NCBI RefSeq assembly: GCF_946885725.1
Contig: NZ_CAMPGZ010000062.1
Location: 1-19,488, forward strand
Direction of reading: 5' to 3'
DNA: 19,488 nucleotides
Source of the DNA: an uncultured Nocardioides sp.
Lineage (GTDB): Bacteria > Actinomycetota > Actinomycetes > Propionibacteriales > Nocardioidaceae
The notes beneath the pieces were generated by a model. It was not told the DNA's origin, ran no database searches, and was given only the letters and a program-made list of their open reading frames with translations. Each line of letters opens with the position of its first letter. The first letter of the stretch is position 1. Positions 1 through 6,780 of this stretch are shown here, in pieces. The translations under genes and the position numbers were made by a program.

Positions 1-92
1 CCGAAGACAACTCCCTCCCGCTTCGCGGCCGCGGCGAGCCGATCGCGCAGCGCGCGCAGGTTCGACGGCGAGGAATCGTAGCGCGCGGTCAT
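1..92 (-). CDS. AbiEii-family nucleotidyltransferase toxin, N-terminal fragment (runs off left edge)
   Basis: Only about 30 codons are visible, starting with ATG at 92-90; they read MTARYDSSPSNLRALRDRLA followed by AAAKREGVVF. The Leu/Arg/Ala-rich helix ending in a 'kReGv-f' element resembles the N-terminus of AbiEii/AbiGii nucleotidyltransferase toxins of type IV toxin-antitoxin systems. The ATG overlaps the TGA of the upstream antitoxin gene as ATGA, the translational coupling expected for an abiEi-abiEii operon. The identification rests mainly on this neighbour. In the family, the toxin transfers nucleotides onto cellular targets such as tRNA acceptor ends and the system can abort phage infection. 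The catalytic residues lie outside the window, so intactness is unknown. Confidence 0.6.
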   Translation of the reverse strand, partial: MTARYDSSPSNLRALRDRLAAAAKREGVVF

Positions 93-658
93 CGTCGCCT
101 CCTTCCCGAAGTGCCGTGCTTGTCGATCTCGTCACGCAGCGCCTCGACCTCGCGAGGACGGACCAAGCCCTCGCTCGCCGCCTGATTGAGCGCCCGACGG
201 AGCTGCGCGGGGTCGGTGCCGACGGCCAGGCAGTCACGGATCGTCCTCGCTACTGTCGTCACCGGCAGGTCATCCTTCTCTGTCACGTCCTCGCGCTTCA
301 GCGCGCGACGGTGGAGCCGATAGAGATCACCTCCGGCGGCGCGCGGATGGTTGTCGCGCGGTACCGTCAACTGGATCCGCGACGGGTTCACATCGGACAG
401 GCCGTGCAAGACCAGCGCCGACTCATGGGACACGACCCCTCTGCCCAATGTCCAGGCCACGGCCTCCGCCAGTTCGTCGTGTTCAGTCCTGGGCAGAATC
501 GGCACCCGATAGACACCGCGCGCCACCCGCTCCAAGCGCCCACGGGCCGCCATCAGGCGGAGCTGCGTAGGGTCGATCCCGAGCTCGCGAGCATCGCGGG
601 TGGTCACGTACCCGTGCTGTTCAACGGCTCGTTCGAGCACCAGATCGCGGATCGACAT
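89..658 (-). CDS. Type IV toxin-antitoxin system antitoxin, AbiEi family
   Basis: A 189-aa protein with the AbiEi layout. Residues about 5-50 form an N-terminal winged helix-turn-helix (HGYVTTRDARELGI, then LRLMAARGRLERVARGVYRV). A C-terminal domain follows (VSHESALVLHGLSDVNPSRI, LHRRALKREDV, TTVARTIRDCL). Family members bind DNA, repress their own promoter and neutralise the AbiEii nucleotidyltransferase without stable binding to it. The ATG at 658 is chosen because a -10-like TACGCT lies 7 nt upstream and no Shine-Dalgarno is present, which suggests a leaderless mRNA. The stop overlaps the next start as ATGA. An inverted repeat at 668-684 overlaps the promoter and is the natural autoregulation site. 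The arginine-rich C-terminus (GRRRR) is unremarkable in this high-GC genome. Family assignment is good; function is inferred. Confidence 0.85.
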   Translation of the reverse strand: MSIRDLVLERAVEQHGYVTTRDARELGIDPTQLRLMAARGRLERVARGVYRVPILPRTEHDELAEAVAWTLGRGVVSHESALVLHGLSDVNPSRIQLTVPRDNHPRAAGGDLYRLHRRALKREDVTEKDDLPVTTVARTIRDCLAVGTDPAQLRRALNQAASEGLVRPREVEALRDEIDKHGTSGRRRR

Positions 659-684
659 GTGCTAGAGCGTATCAAAACGATACG
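659..684 (-). promoter_or_regulatory. abiEi promoter with overlapping dyad operator
   Basis: The perfect inverted repeat CGTATC-AAAAC-GATACG occupies 668-684. Read on the minus strand, its proximal arm overlaps a -10-like hexamer TACGCT (671-666), which ends 7 nt before the abiEi ATG. AbiEi proteins are known to autorepress by binding inverted repeats at their own promoter, so this is the likely operator. No clear -35 is visible. The dyad is seen directly; the binding role is inferred. Confidence 0.6.
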
Positions 685-706
685 GAATAGCCCATGAGAC
701 CGACGG

Positions 707-1378
707 TTACTCGTCGCGGAATGCGACCAGGGTCACCCGGTCGACAGGCTCGCCTGCCAGGTCCGCCCAGGCCTGCATCGCACCAGCCAGAGCGAGCGCC
801 GCACCCGCCTGGACCGCCGGGCTGCCCTGCTTGACCATCAGGGAGTCAAGCGCACGGAAGGCACGGCCACGACGCGCGAGGTCGAGGATGTCGCGCGCGG
901 CACGCTCGCCGAACCAGTGCCCCTTCGGGAGCTTTGCCCGAGCACCGATGCCGGCCGGCGCCTCGGGATGCCCGCTGCCGACGATCGTGTCGAGCAGGTC
1001 GAGTGCGACACCGATGGTCCCCGCGACGGTTGCCTGCGACCCGTCGGGAGACTCAGGAACGGCGGTAGCGAGGATGGCCTCGGCGAGGTCCGCCTGGTCG
1101 TCGGCGATGGCCTCCACGAACAGGCGCAGGGTCGTCAACGCGAGCGCACGTGGCTCGCCGACCGGCGTGAAGAGCTGCATGTTCCTCCGCTCGACCGCCC
1201 GGTCGAGGGCACGCTGCAGCGACTCCATGTCGTGGATCGAGTTCGGGTCGTTGAGGTCGATGCCGTCCTCGGCAAGGAGCGGAGCCAGCTCACGCATCAG
1301 GTCGTCGGCCATGCCGGGCTGATGCCTGATCTCTGGACCGCCCCACGGAGGCTCGGGCGACGAACGACGGATGACCAC
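707..1378 (-). CDS. Hypothetical helical protein
   Basis: A 223-aa protein that I do not recognise. It is rich in Ala, Leu, Asp and Arg and looks fully helical and soluble, with no signal peptide or membrane segment. Features include an N-terminal acidic stretch (LAPLLAEDGIDLNDPNSIHD), a central segment LRLFVEAIADDQADLAEAIL and a C-terminal AVQAGAALALAGAMQAWADL. The GTG start at 1378 is preferred because AGGA (1389-1386) lies 7 nt upstream. An alternative ATG at 1312 would give a 201-aa protein starting MADDLMREL but has no ribosome binding site. The gene sits between abiEi and a divergent small zinc-ribbon-like gene, in a stretch that looks acquired. It may belong to the same cargo, but nothing in the sequence links it to a defence function. 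Confidence 0.6.
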   Translation of the reverse strand: MVIRRSSPEPPWGGPEIRHQPGMADDLMRELAPLLAEDGIDLNDPNSIHDMESLQRALDRAVERRNMQLFTPVGEPRALALTTLRLFVEAIADDQADLAEAILATAVPESPDGSQATVAGTIGVALDLLDTIVGSGHPEAPAGIGARAKLPKGHWFGERAARDILDLARRGRAFRALDSLMVKQGSPAVQAGAALALAGAMQAWADLAGEPVDRVTLVAFRDE

Positions 1379-1433
1379 ACGTCCATCCTGTCAGCACCGC
1401 CCCCGGCACGCCGTCCCGACGCCGTGGTCGCGC

Positions 1434-1483
1434 GACGTGTTAAAGATTCCGCGGATTCCTAACACGTCCGAGCGACCTGTTAA
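1434..1483. promoter_or_regulatory. Inverted repeat and TGTTA half-sites between divergent genes
   Basis: GACGTGTTA (1434-1442) and TAACACGTC (1460-1468) form a perfect 9-bp inverted repeat with a 17-nt centre that itself contains the palindrome TCCGCGGA (1448-1455). A third TGTTA follows at 1478-1482. The block lies between the divergent genes starting at 1378 (minus) and about 1548 (plus), where a shared operator would sit. The repeats are seen directly; the regulatory role is inferred. Confidence 0.45.
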
Positions 1484-1547
1484 GTGGCTCGACACATGAC
1501 CAACAAACCGAGTGCTGGACGTCGTCGGTGGCGGGCACACTGATGGC

Positions 1548-1925
1548 ATGTCTGGCGACGACCGTGCGCTCGCGAAACTGGACGCCTTCATTGCGCGCCT
1601 GGAGGAACTCCGCGACCTCTCCGTCGACGGAATCGTTGACGCCGAGCTCGTTTACCGCGCCTTGCAGGACGAGAGAGGGCTCGCTTGCTGCTGGTGCGGC
1701 TACGACATGACTGAACATGAAGATGGGGCAGGGCAAGGCGAGGGCGCGCTCTCGCACCCGTTCAGGGCCTCTGGGACGAAGTCGATCGCGTGGCTGCTGG
1801 ATGTGCCCGGGCCGCGCCGGCCGTTCGCGCACGACCACGCCAAGACGCCAGACGTGGAAGAGATCTGCGTTCGATGCCGGATCGAAGCCCGGGGACCTCT
1901 TGAACGCGGGCGAGAAGCTGAGTAG
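1548..1925 (+). CDS. Small protein with two CxxC pairs, possible zinc-binding
   Basis: A 125-aa protein of unknown family, reading MSGDDRALAKLDAFIARLEE at the start. An N-terminal helix (about 8-42) leads to the first pair CCWC (47-50), a His-containing loop (HPF near 70, HDH 95-97) and a second pair CVRC (107-110). This spacing could build a zinc ribbon or an HNH-like metal site, but no full HNH signature is visible. ATG 1548 is chosen over the in-frame GTG at 1512 because the upstream codons look non-coding. A CACACT hexamer 6 nt before the ATG would fit a weak leaderless promoter. The gene diverges from the 707-1378 gene. Base composition looks lower in GC than the housekeeping genes to the right, which suggests acquisition. 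Confidence 0.5.
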   Translation: MSGDDRALAKLDAFIARLEELRDLSVDGIVDAELVYRALQDERGLACCWCGYDMTEHEDGAGQGEGALSHPFRASGTKSIAWLLDVPGPRRPFAHDHAKTPDVEEICVRCRIEARGPLERGREAE

Positions 1926-1990
1926 ATCTATTAGGTCGTCGTCTGGCTACTCAACTGGCTCCTGACGCGCCGGGCGCCCACGGATCAGAA

Positions 1991-2010
1991 TGGCAGCAGA
2001 TCGGCTGCCA
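1991..2010 (+). terminator. Candidate hairpin downstream of the 1548-1925 gene
   Basis: TGGCAGC-agatcg-GCTGCCA is a perfect 7-bp stem with a 6-nt loop, 65 nt after the stop codon at 1925. No T-run follows, so termination is only a possibility. U-tract-less hairpins are common in actinobacteria. Confidence 0.35.
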
Positions 2011-2037
2011 CTGGGTCGCCAGTGATGGGGGCCAAAG

Positions 2038-2061
2038 TGATGCACGAAACTGATGCACGAA
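2038..2061. repeat. Short direct repeat TGATGCACGAA x2
   Basis: TGATGCACGAA occurs at 2038-2048 and 2051-2061, a period of 13 bp, in an otherwise gene-free stretch (1926-2114). The stretch holds no convincing reading frame. Its closeness to the broken DUF255 gene makes it part of a likely recombination scar, but two copies are too few for any stronger statement. Confidence 0.5.
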
Positions 2062-2114
2062 GCCCCGGAATCGGTGTCCAACGGCGGCACTGGCCGATTC
2101 GACGCGAACCGCCA

Positions 2115-2336
2115 CTAGGCCGCTGACCTGCGGTTTCGCTGATTTCCGTCGACAGCCGCCAACCGGTCAACGTCGTGGCACCAGTGGCAGGCGGCGTACC
2201 TCACGCTCAGCAGCACCGGGCGGTCCGTCGCCCGCGCCTCCGCGAACGCCTCCTCCGACCACTCCCACCAGTCGACCGGGTTGTCCTTGTGCTGCAGCAG
2301 GTACGGCGACGTTGCCTGGCCGAGACGGTTGGTCAT
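2115..2336 (-). pseudogene. Truncated DUF255 / YyaL-type thioredoxin-domain protein
   Basis: The first ~54 residues match the start of the large (about 600-700 aa) DUF255/YyaL/SPATA20 family very closely: [20 protein letters not shown], then [12 protein letters not shown], then PVLLSV and the hallmark CHWCH (residues 50-54). Immediately after His54 the family sequence (usually a V-M-x-H-E-S-F run) stops. An unrelated 19-residue tail follows ([19 protein letters not shown]) before a TAG. The break lies near 2174. The motif just before CHWCH reads SVRYAAC, where Gly is usual in place of Arg, hinting at drift. More than 90% of the gene is missing from this position. The start keeps a leaderless promoter (TAGGCT 7 nt upstream). 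This is almost certainly a non-functional remnant. Confidence 0.85.
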
Positions 2337-2343
2337 GCTCTCG

Positions 2344-2349
2344 AGCCTA
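2344..2349 (-). promoter_or_regulatory. -10 box of the truncated DUF255 gene
   Basis: TAGGCT on the minus strand (2349-2344) is followed by 7 nt (CGAGAGC) and then the ATG at 2336. This fits leaderless transcription, and no Shine-Dalgarno competes. It implies that the promoter survived the truncation. Confidence 0.45.
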
Positions 2350-2373
2350 GGAGGGTGCCGGTGGCACGCCGGG

Positions 2374-3019
2374 CTAAGAGCGCAGCAGGACGGCGTCGAC
2401 GCGGCCGCGGTCGTCGAGGTACAGGTCGACCGCCCACCAGCCGCGGCACATGTTGTCGAGCACGCGCGGCTGCAGGCTGACCCAGTCGCGGCCCTCGAAC
2501 CCGGGCGCCTGCATGCGCGGGCTGCCGCGGCAGGTGACGTGGTGGTCGTCGTCGATCCGGATCCGGCCCCTCGGGGCGGAGGCGAGCGGCGAGAGGAGGT
2601 ACGGCGGGTCGGTCCACGTCGTGCGGCGGTCGGCGGCAGCGGCAGTGACCACCTTGTTCACGGCGACCGGCCCCTCGGCCAGGACGAGCACGCGGGGCGC
2701 CCACGGCATGCCGACGGCGGGACCGGGGTCGTGCGCGAAGCGCCGCATGGTGGGCAAGGTCGCGGCTGTCCCGGTCGGCGAGGCCGGCCGGCCTGTCGCC
2801 GGTGAAGACGGGCGCGGCGAACCGGTCGAGCGACGCGGCGGCTCGCGGCGCCTCCGCGCCGGCATCGCCGGACGACGGGGCCGGGTCGTCGTGCCCGACG
2901 TACCAGCCGACTGCGCCCGCGACCGTCACCACGGCCACCAACGTCCGGACCCAGCGCGGCACGCGGTCCGGGCGGTCGGAGCCGTGCGCGATCACGTCGG
3001 GCACCTGGTCCGGGGCCAT
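2374..3019 (-). pseudogene. Membrane-anchored hypothetical protein with a +1 frameshift
   Basis: The ATG at 3019 has a strong ribosome binding site (GGAGGTGA, 3030-3023). The first frame encodes a short cytoplasmic N-terminus, a membrane helix (about 24-42, RTLVAVVTVAGAVGWYVG), a Pro/Ala/Ser linker and residues to ...DSRDL (88). After that this frame turns into Arg-rich nonsense. The coherent sequence continues in a neighbouring frame: PTMRRFAHDPGPAVGMPWAP, then [27 protein letters not shown] and a C-terminus [18 protein letters not shown] ending at 2374. The local minus-strand sequence GACCTTGCCCACC reads through if one T is removed (near 2756-2758), giving a 214-aa protein. No family is recognised. 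The frameshift could be a real mutation or a sequencing error. Confidence 0.65.
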
Positions 3020-3036
3020 CGCTCACCTCCGTCCCC

Positions 3037-3042
3037 TACGGT
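3037..3042 (+). promoter_or_regulatory. -10 box of the alpha/beta hydrolase gene
   Basis: TACGGT is followed by exactly 6 nt (GCCACC) and the ATG at 3049, the arrangement expected for a leaderless transcript. The two divergent starts (3019 minus, 3049 plus) are only 29 nt apart, so this promoter overlaps the upstream region of the minus-strand membrane gene. Confidence 0.55.
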
Positions 3043-3048
3043 GCCACC

Positions 3049-4185
3049 ATGCCCAGCGCCGCGTTCGAGAAAGCCCTGGCCGAGAGTGAGCTGCAGGAGA
3101 CGACCGGGGTCGCCGAGCCCGTGGTGGTAGGCCCCGGACGAGCCGGAGTCCTGCTGTACGAGTCGCACGAGGGCGCGCTCACGTGGCACCGGCCCGACGA
3201 CCTCGCGCTCGTCGACGAGGCGGCGCTGCCCGGCCGTATCCGCCGGTTCGTCTTCGACGTCGTCGACCGGGTGGTGCAGGCGTTCGAGACACGGGCGCGT
3301 CCGCACCGGTTGCGCATGTTCCCCGACGGCGGCGACGTCGACCTCGGCGGGCTGGCGGCCGCCGGTCGGGTGCTGCTCCTCGTCCACGGCACGGCGAGTA
3401 CGGCGGGCAGCGCCTTCGGCGCCCTGCCCGACAGCGCGCTGGACCGCCTCGTCCAGAGGTACGGCGGAAGGGTGGTCGCGCTGGAGCACCCCACCATCTC
3501 GGTCTCGCCGATCGACAACGTGGCGTGGCTCGCGGAACGGCTCGGCACCGAACGGGTCGCGGTCGACCTGCTCGCGCACTCGCGCGGCGGCCTGGTGTCG
3601 CGCCTGCTGGCGGAGCAGCCGGAGCGCACCGGTGGCCTGTTCGACACCGGACGCGTCGTGCTCGTCGGCACACCCAACGCGGGCACGGCGCTCGCCGACG
3701 AGGCGCGCTACGGGCAGCTCCTCGACCGGTTCACGACGATGGCCGACCGGCTGCCCGACCCGCTCGGCGGGCCGATCCTCGAGGTCATGCTCCGGCTGGT
3801 GCAGCAGGTCGTGGTCGGGGCGCTCGACGGGCTCGACGGCCTGGCCGCGATGGACCCGGACAGCCCGTTCCTCACCGAGGTGCTCAACACCGCCGGCACG
3901 AAGACAGACACAGACGGCTGGACGGCGGTCGGCGCCGACTACGAGCCCCCGCCCGGCTCCGCGCTCGCACGCGTCGCGCTCGATGCCGGCAGCGACATCG
4001 TCTTCGCGGCCCGGCCCAACGACCTCGTCGTACCGACCGACGGCTGCTACGACGTGCCCTGCGTCCCCGGCTTCCCGATCGCGGACCGGCTGGTGTTCGC
4101 GGCCGAGGACGGCGTGGACCACAACGGCTACTGGCGGGCGCCGGCGTTCGCCGACCTGCTCGACGAACGCCTCACCGGCTCATGA
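3049..4185 (+). CDS. Alpha/beta hydrolase, lipase-like (DUF7379-type)
   Basis: A 378-aa protein with an alpha/beta-hydrolase core beginning near residue 105. Visible elements are the oxyanion strand LLLVHGTAST (109-118), the nucleophile elbow LLAHSRGGL with Ser178 (the GxSxG equivalent, with Ala replacing the first Gly), the strand VVLVGTPNAGT (203-213), a likely acid in PNDLVVPTD (Asp325 or Asp331) and a likely catalytic His358 in VDHNGYW. The first ~100 residues are an extra N-terminal domain. There is no signal peptide, so it is probably cytoplasmic. The substrate is unknown; the family resembles triacylglycerol lipase/GPI-inositol deacylase folds. The ATG start fits the leaderless promoter. 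Its TGA overlaps the recQ stop from the opposite strand (TCATGA, 4180-4185). Confidence 0.85.
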   Translation: MPSAAFEKALAESELQETTGVAEPVVVGPGRAGVLLYESHEGALTWHRPDDLALVDEAALPGRIRRFVFDVVDRVVQAFETRARPHRLRMFPDGGDVDLGGLAAAGRVLLLVHGTASTAGSAFGALPDSALDRLVQRYGGRVVALEHPTISVSPIDNVAWLAERLGTERVAVDLLAHSRGGLVSRLLAEQPERTGGLFDTGRVVLVGTPNAGTALADEARYGQLLDRFTTMADRLPDPLGGPILEVMLRLVQQVVVGALDGLDGLAAMDPDSPFLTEVLNTAGTKTDTDGWTAVGADYEPPPGSALARVALDAGSDIVFAARPNDLVVPTDGCYDVPCVPGFPIADRLVFAAEDGVDHNGYWRAPAFADLLDERLTGS

Positions 4186-5802
4186 GCTGGACGCAGCCAC
4201 CTCGTCCAGCAGGCCCTGCTCGGTGACGATCTCGAGCGACAGCGTCTTGTAGCCGACGTCCTCGAAGAGCACCGTCACCCGGTCGTCCTCGATGTCCGCT
4301 ACGGTGCCGCGGCCGAACTCCGGGTGATCGACGTAGGTGTGCACGGCCGGGCCGTCCTTCGGCGCGGCCGGCGCCTCGGCGACACCGGACACGCAGTTGT
4401 CGCAACGACCGCACAGCTCGCGGTCCTCCTCGCCGAAGTAGCTCTGCAGCCACTCCGTGCGGCACCGCGTCGTCTCCGCGTAGGTCCGCATCATCTCCAC
4501 GCGGGACTTGTCCAGCCGCTGCTGCGCCTCGGCGCGCTCGACCGCGGTCTTCGCCTCGTCCGCTCCCTCGTCCGACGAGGTCCGCGCGAGCTCGAGCAGG
4601 TTGAGGATCCGGCCTACCTTGCGCGGGCCGAGCCCGGTGGCCCCCTGCACCGCGCCCCGGTCGTCGCCCCCCGACTTCGCGACCGCCTTCCGCACCCGCC
4701 GTACGTCCGCGAGGTCCGGGACACCGCCGACGAAGAACCGGCCCAGCGACAGGTCCTCCGGCCGGTAGACCAGGCACACCTCCGCCGGCTCGCCGTCCCG
4801 ACCAGCGCGGCCGACCTCCTGGTAGTAGGTGTCCGGGGCCTCCGGCGCCTGCGCGTGCACCACCCAGCGAATGTCGGGCTTGTCCACACCCATGCCGAAC
4901 GCCGACGTCGCCACGATGACCTCGACCTCGCCGTTCATGAACGCCTCGTACGCCTCGTCGCGCCGCCGCCCGCTCAGGCCCGCGTGGTAGCAGACCGCAC
5001 GGCGGCCGCCCTCGGTCACCGCCTCCGCGAGCTCCTCGGTCAGCCTGCGGGTGCGGCTGTACACGATGCCCGGTCCTTCGGTGCGCCCCACGAGGTCCAG
5101 CACGGTCTCGCGCGCCGCGTCCGCGGACACCGCGCGAACGACGGACAGCGCGAGGTTGTCTCGCCGGAAGCCGCTGACGACCAGCCGGTGGTCCTCGAGG
5201 TGCAGCCGCTCGACGATGTCCTCGCGCACCGGCGGCGCGGCGGTCGCGGTCATCGCGACGACGCGCGGCTTCCCCATCTCCGCGACCAGGTCGCCGAGCC
5301 GGAAGTAGTCCGGCCGGAAGTCGTGCCCCCAGGTCGACACGCAGTGCGCCTCGTCGACGGCCACCAGGGTCGGCTCGATCTCCGCGAGCCGGGCGCGCAC
5401 CTCGTCGGACGCGAGCTGCTCGGGCGAGAGGAACAGGAAGTCCAGCTCACCCGCCTCGGCCTGGGCGAGCACCTCCTCGCGCTCCGCGGCGCTCTCCGCC
5501 GAGCTGATGCGGGCCGCCGCCGGGGCCGGGTCGAGCTCCTCGAGCCGGCGCAGCTGGTCGACCTGCAGCGCCAGCAGCGGCGACACCACCACCGTGCAGC
5601 CGCCGAGCAGCAGCCCGCCGAGCTGGTAGGTCAGCGACTTGCCGGCACCGGTCGGCGCCACCAGCAGCACGTCGTGACCGTCGAGGAGCGCCTCCACGAC
5701 CGCCTTCTGGCCCGGCCGCAGCCGTGCGTGCCCGAAGTACGCCTCCGCGGCCTTGCGCACGGACGGTCGCTTGGCTGCAGCCTTGGTCGCCCTCGTCGTC
5801 AC
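4180..5802 (-). CDS. recQ: RecQ-family ATP-dependent DNA helicase with C-terminal DUF3553-like domain
   Basis: A 540-aa superfamily 2 helicase that unwinds DNA 3'-5' in recombination repair. Motifs in order are Gln motif/LRPGQ (28-32), Walker A APTGAGKS (49-56), DEAH (150-153), the aromatic-rich loop THW-like STWGHDFRPDY (156-166), MTATA (184-188), the helicase C domain with ATSAFGMGVDKPDIRWVVH (298-316) and QEVGRAGRDG (328-337). The RecQ zinc site uses Cys447, Cys464, Cys467 and Cys470. The C-terminus (about 488-532, HPEFGRGTV then VLFEDVGYKTLSLEIV) resembles DUF3553. There is no HRDC domain, a compact form common in actinobacteria rather than a truncation. The start is GTG at 5802. It lies 55 nt downstream of the MBL-fold gene on the same strand. 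Confidence 0.93.
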   Translation of the reverse strand: MTTRATKAAAKRPSVRKAAEAYFGHARLRPGQKAVVEALLDGHDVLLVAPTGAGKSLTYQLGGLLLGGCTVVVSPLLALQVDQLRRLEELDPAPAAARISSAESAAEREEVLAQAEAGELDFLFLSPEQLASDEVRARLAEIEPTLVAVDEAHCVSTWGHDFRPDYFRLGDLVAEMGKPRVVAMTATAAPPVREDIVERLHLEDHRLVVSGFRRDNLALSVVRAVSADAARETVLDLVGRTEGPGIVYSRTRRLTEELAEAVTEGGRRAVCYHAGLSGRRRDEAYEAFMNGEVEVIVATSAFGMGVDKPDIRWVVHAQAPEAPDTYYQEVGRAGRDGEPAEVCLVYRPEDLSLGRFFVGGVPDLADVRRVRKAVAKSGGDDRGAVQGATGLGPRKVGRILNLLELARTSSDEGADEAKTAVERAEAQQRLDKSRVEMMRTYAETTRCRTEWLQSYFGEEDRELCGRCDNCVSGVAEAPAAPKDGPAVHTYVDHPEFGRGTVADIEDDRVTVLFEDVGYKTLSLEIVTEQGLLDEVAASSS

Positions 5803-5857
5803 GGCGCCCCCGTGCCCGCGGCGGGCGGTTCCAAGCCTCCCCCCGGGCCCGGCGGCG

Positions 5858-6664
5858 TCAGCGCTCGACCGGATCGCCCAGCTCCAGCGTCTCGCCGCGC
5901 CGCACCTGGCGCAGCGTCGCCGTGAGGCCCGACTCGCGGTAGGCCCCGACGAACGCCGACAGCGGCGAGCGGAACACCCGGTAGTCGTCGTAGTGCACCG
6001 GGACCACCTCGCCCGGCCCGATCCGGCGCACCAGGTCGACGCCCTGCTCGGCGTCCATCGTCACGGTGTGCAGCAGCACCCGCGTGCCGCCCAGGTGCGC
6101 GACGACCGTGTCGATGCCGGGATGCCGCCGCGCGATCTCGGAGACGTGCTCCCCGGTGAGCGTGTCGCCGGTGAGGTACGTCGTACGCCGGACCGCGCCG
6201 TCGACGCGGTGCACGAGCAGCGAGCCCATCACCGGTGGCAGCAGCGCACCCATCAGCCCGCGCGCGTGGATGCCCGGCAGCGCCTCGACCGTCAGGCTCT
6301 CGCCGGGACGCTCCAGCCGGGTCGAGGACCACGTCTCGAGGCCCAGGGCGGCGAACCCCCAGTCCGTCAGCCTCCGGGCGGCAGCCGGGGTGGTGATCAC
6401 CGGCTGGTCGCGCGACAGCCGTCGTCGCGCGACCCGGTCGAAGTGGTCGCCGTGCAGGTGCGAGAGCACCACGGCGTCGAGCGCCGGAAGGTCCTCCGGC
6501 TGGTGCGACGGCTCGGTGAGCCGGCGCGACCACAGCCCCTTGCCGAGGTAGGCGCGCTGGCCCCGGTGCAGGAAGTTGGGGTCGGTCAGCACGGAGAAGC
6601 CGCCCATGCGGATCAGCGTGGTGGCGGTCCCCACGAACGTGAGCGAGTCGGTGCGGTCGGCCAT
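5858..6664 (-). CDS. MBL-fold metallohydrolase, UlaG-like
   Basis: A 268-aa metallo-beta-lactamase-fold protein. The metal-binding signature HLHGDH is at residues 69-74 in the context VVLSHLHGDHFD. Further ligands are likely His133 (GIHARG), Asp167 (TGDTLTG) and His224 (VPVHYDDY). The N-terminal FVGTATTLIRMGGFSVLTDP is typical of the UlaG/RomA-like branch (predicted lactone or N-acyl-phosphoethanolamine-type hydrolases). The substrate cannot be named. ATG 6664 is chosen over longer in-frame options because AGGGAGG lies 4 nt upstream. The gene diverges from the thioredoxin gene across 116 nt. It may be co-transcribed with recQ, as the gap is only 55 nt. Confidence 0.88.
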   Translation of the reverse strand: MADRTDSLTFVGTATTLIRMGGFSVLTDPNFLHRGQRAYLGKGLWSRRLTEPSHQPEDLPALDAVVLSHLHGDHFDRVARRRLSRDQPVITTPAAARRLTDWGFAALGLETWSSTRLERPGESLTVEALPGIHARGLMGALLPPVMGSLLVHRVDGAVRRTTYLTGDTLTGEHVSEIARRHPGIDTVVAHLGGTRVLLHTVTMDAEQGVDLVRRIGPGEVVPVHYDDYRVFRSPLSAFVGAYRESGLTATLRQVRRGETLELGDPVER

Positions 6665-6780
6665 CGGCCCTCCCTGGTGCGCGGACCAGCGACGTACCCC
6701 GGAAGCGGGCCGGAATGTCTCACCCGCCCGCGGTGTTGTGCCGGGCGACAGAGATCCACCACTGGAGGAGAGACCCACAC

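Noticed and set aside
1440..1838. Minus-strand frame overlapping the small CxxC protein
   Set aside because: It lacks a ribosome binding site and a coherent fold, and would cover the divergent intergenic region with its inverted repeat.
2992..4122. A 376-codon frame opposite the alpha/beta hydrolase
   Set aside because: No recognisable features; the plus strand carries the nucleophile elbow, the oxyanion strand and a well-placed start.
4180..5802. RecQ truncated because it lacks HRDC
   Set aside because: The zinc cysteines and a C-terminal DUF3553-like domain are intact, as in other compact actinobacterial RecQ proteins.
4324..5925. A 533-codon open frame opposite recQ
   Set aside because: Shadow frame; RecQ motifs on the minus strand are complete and in order.
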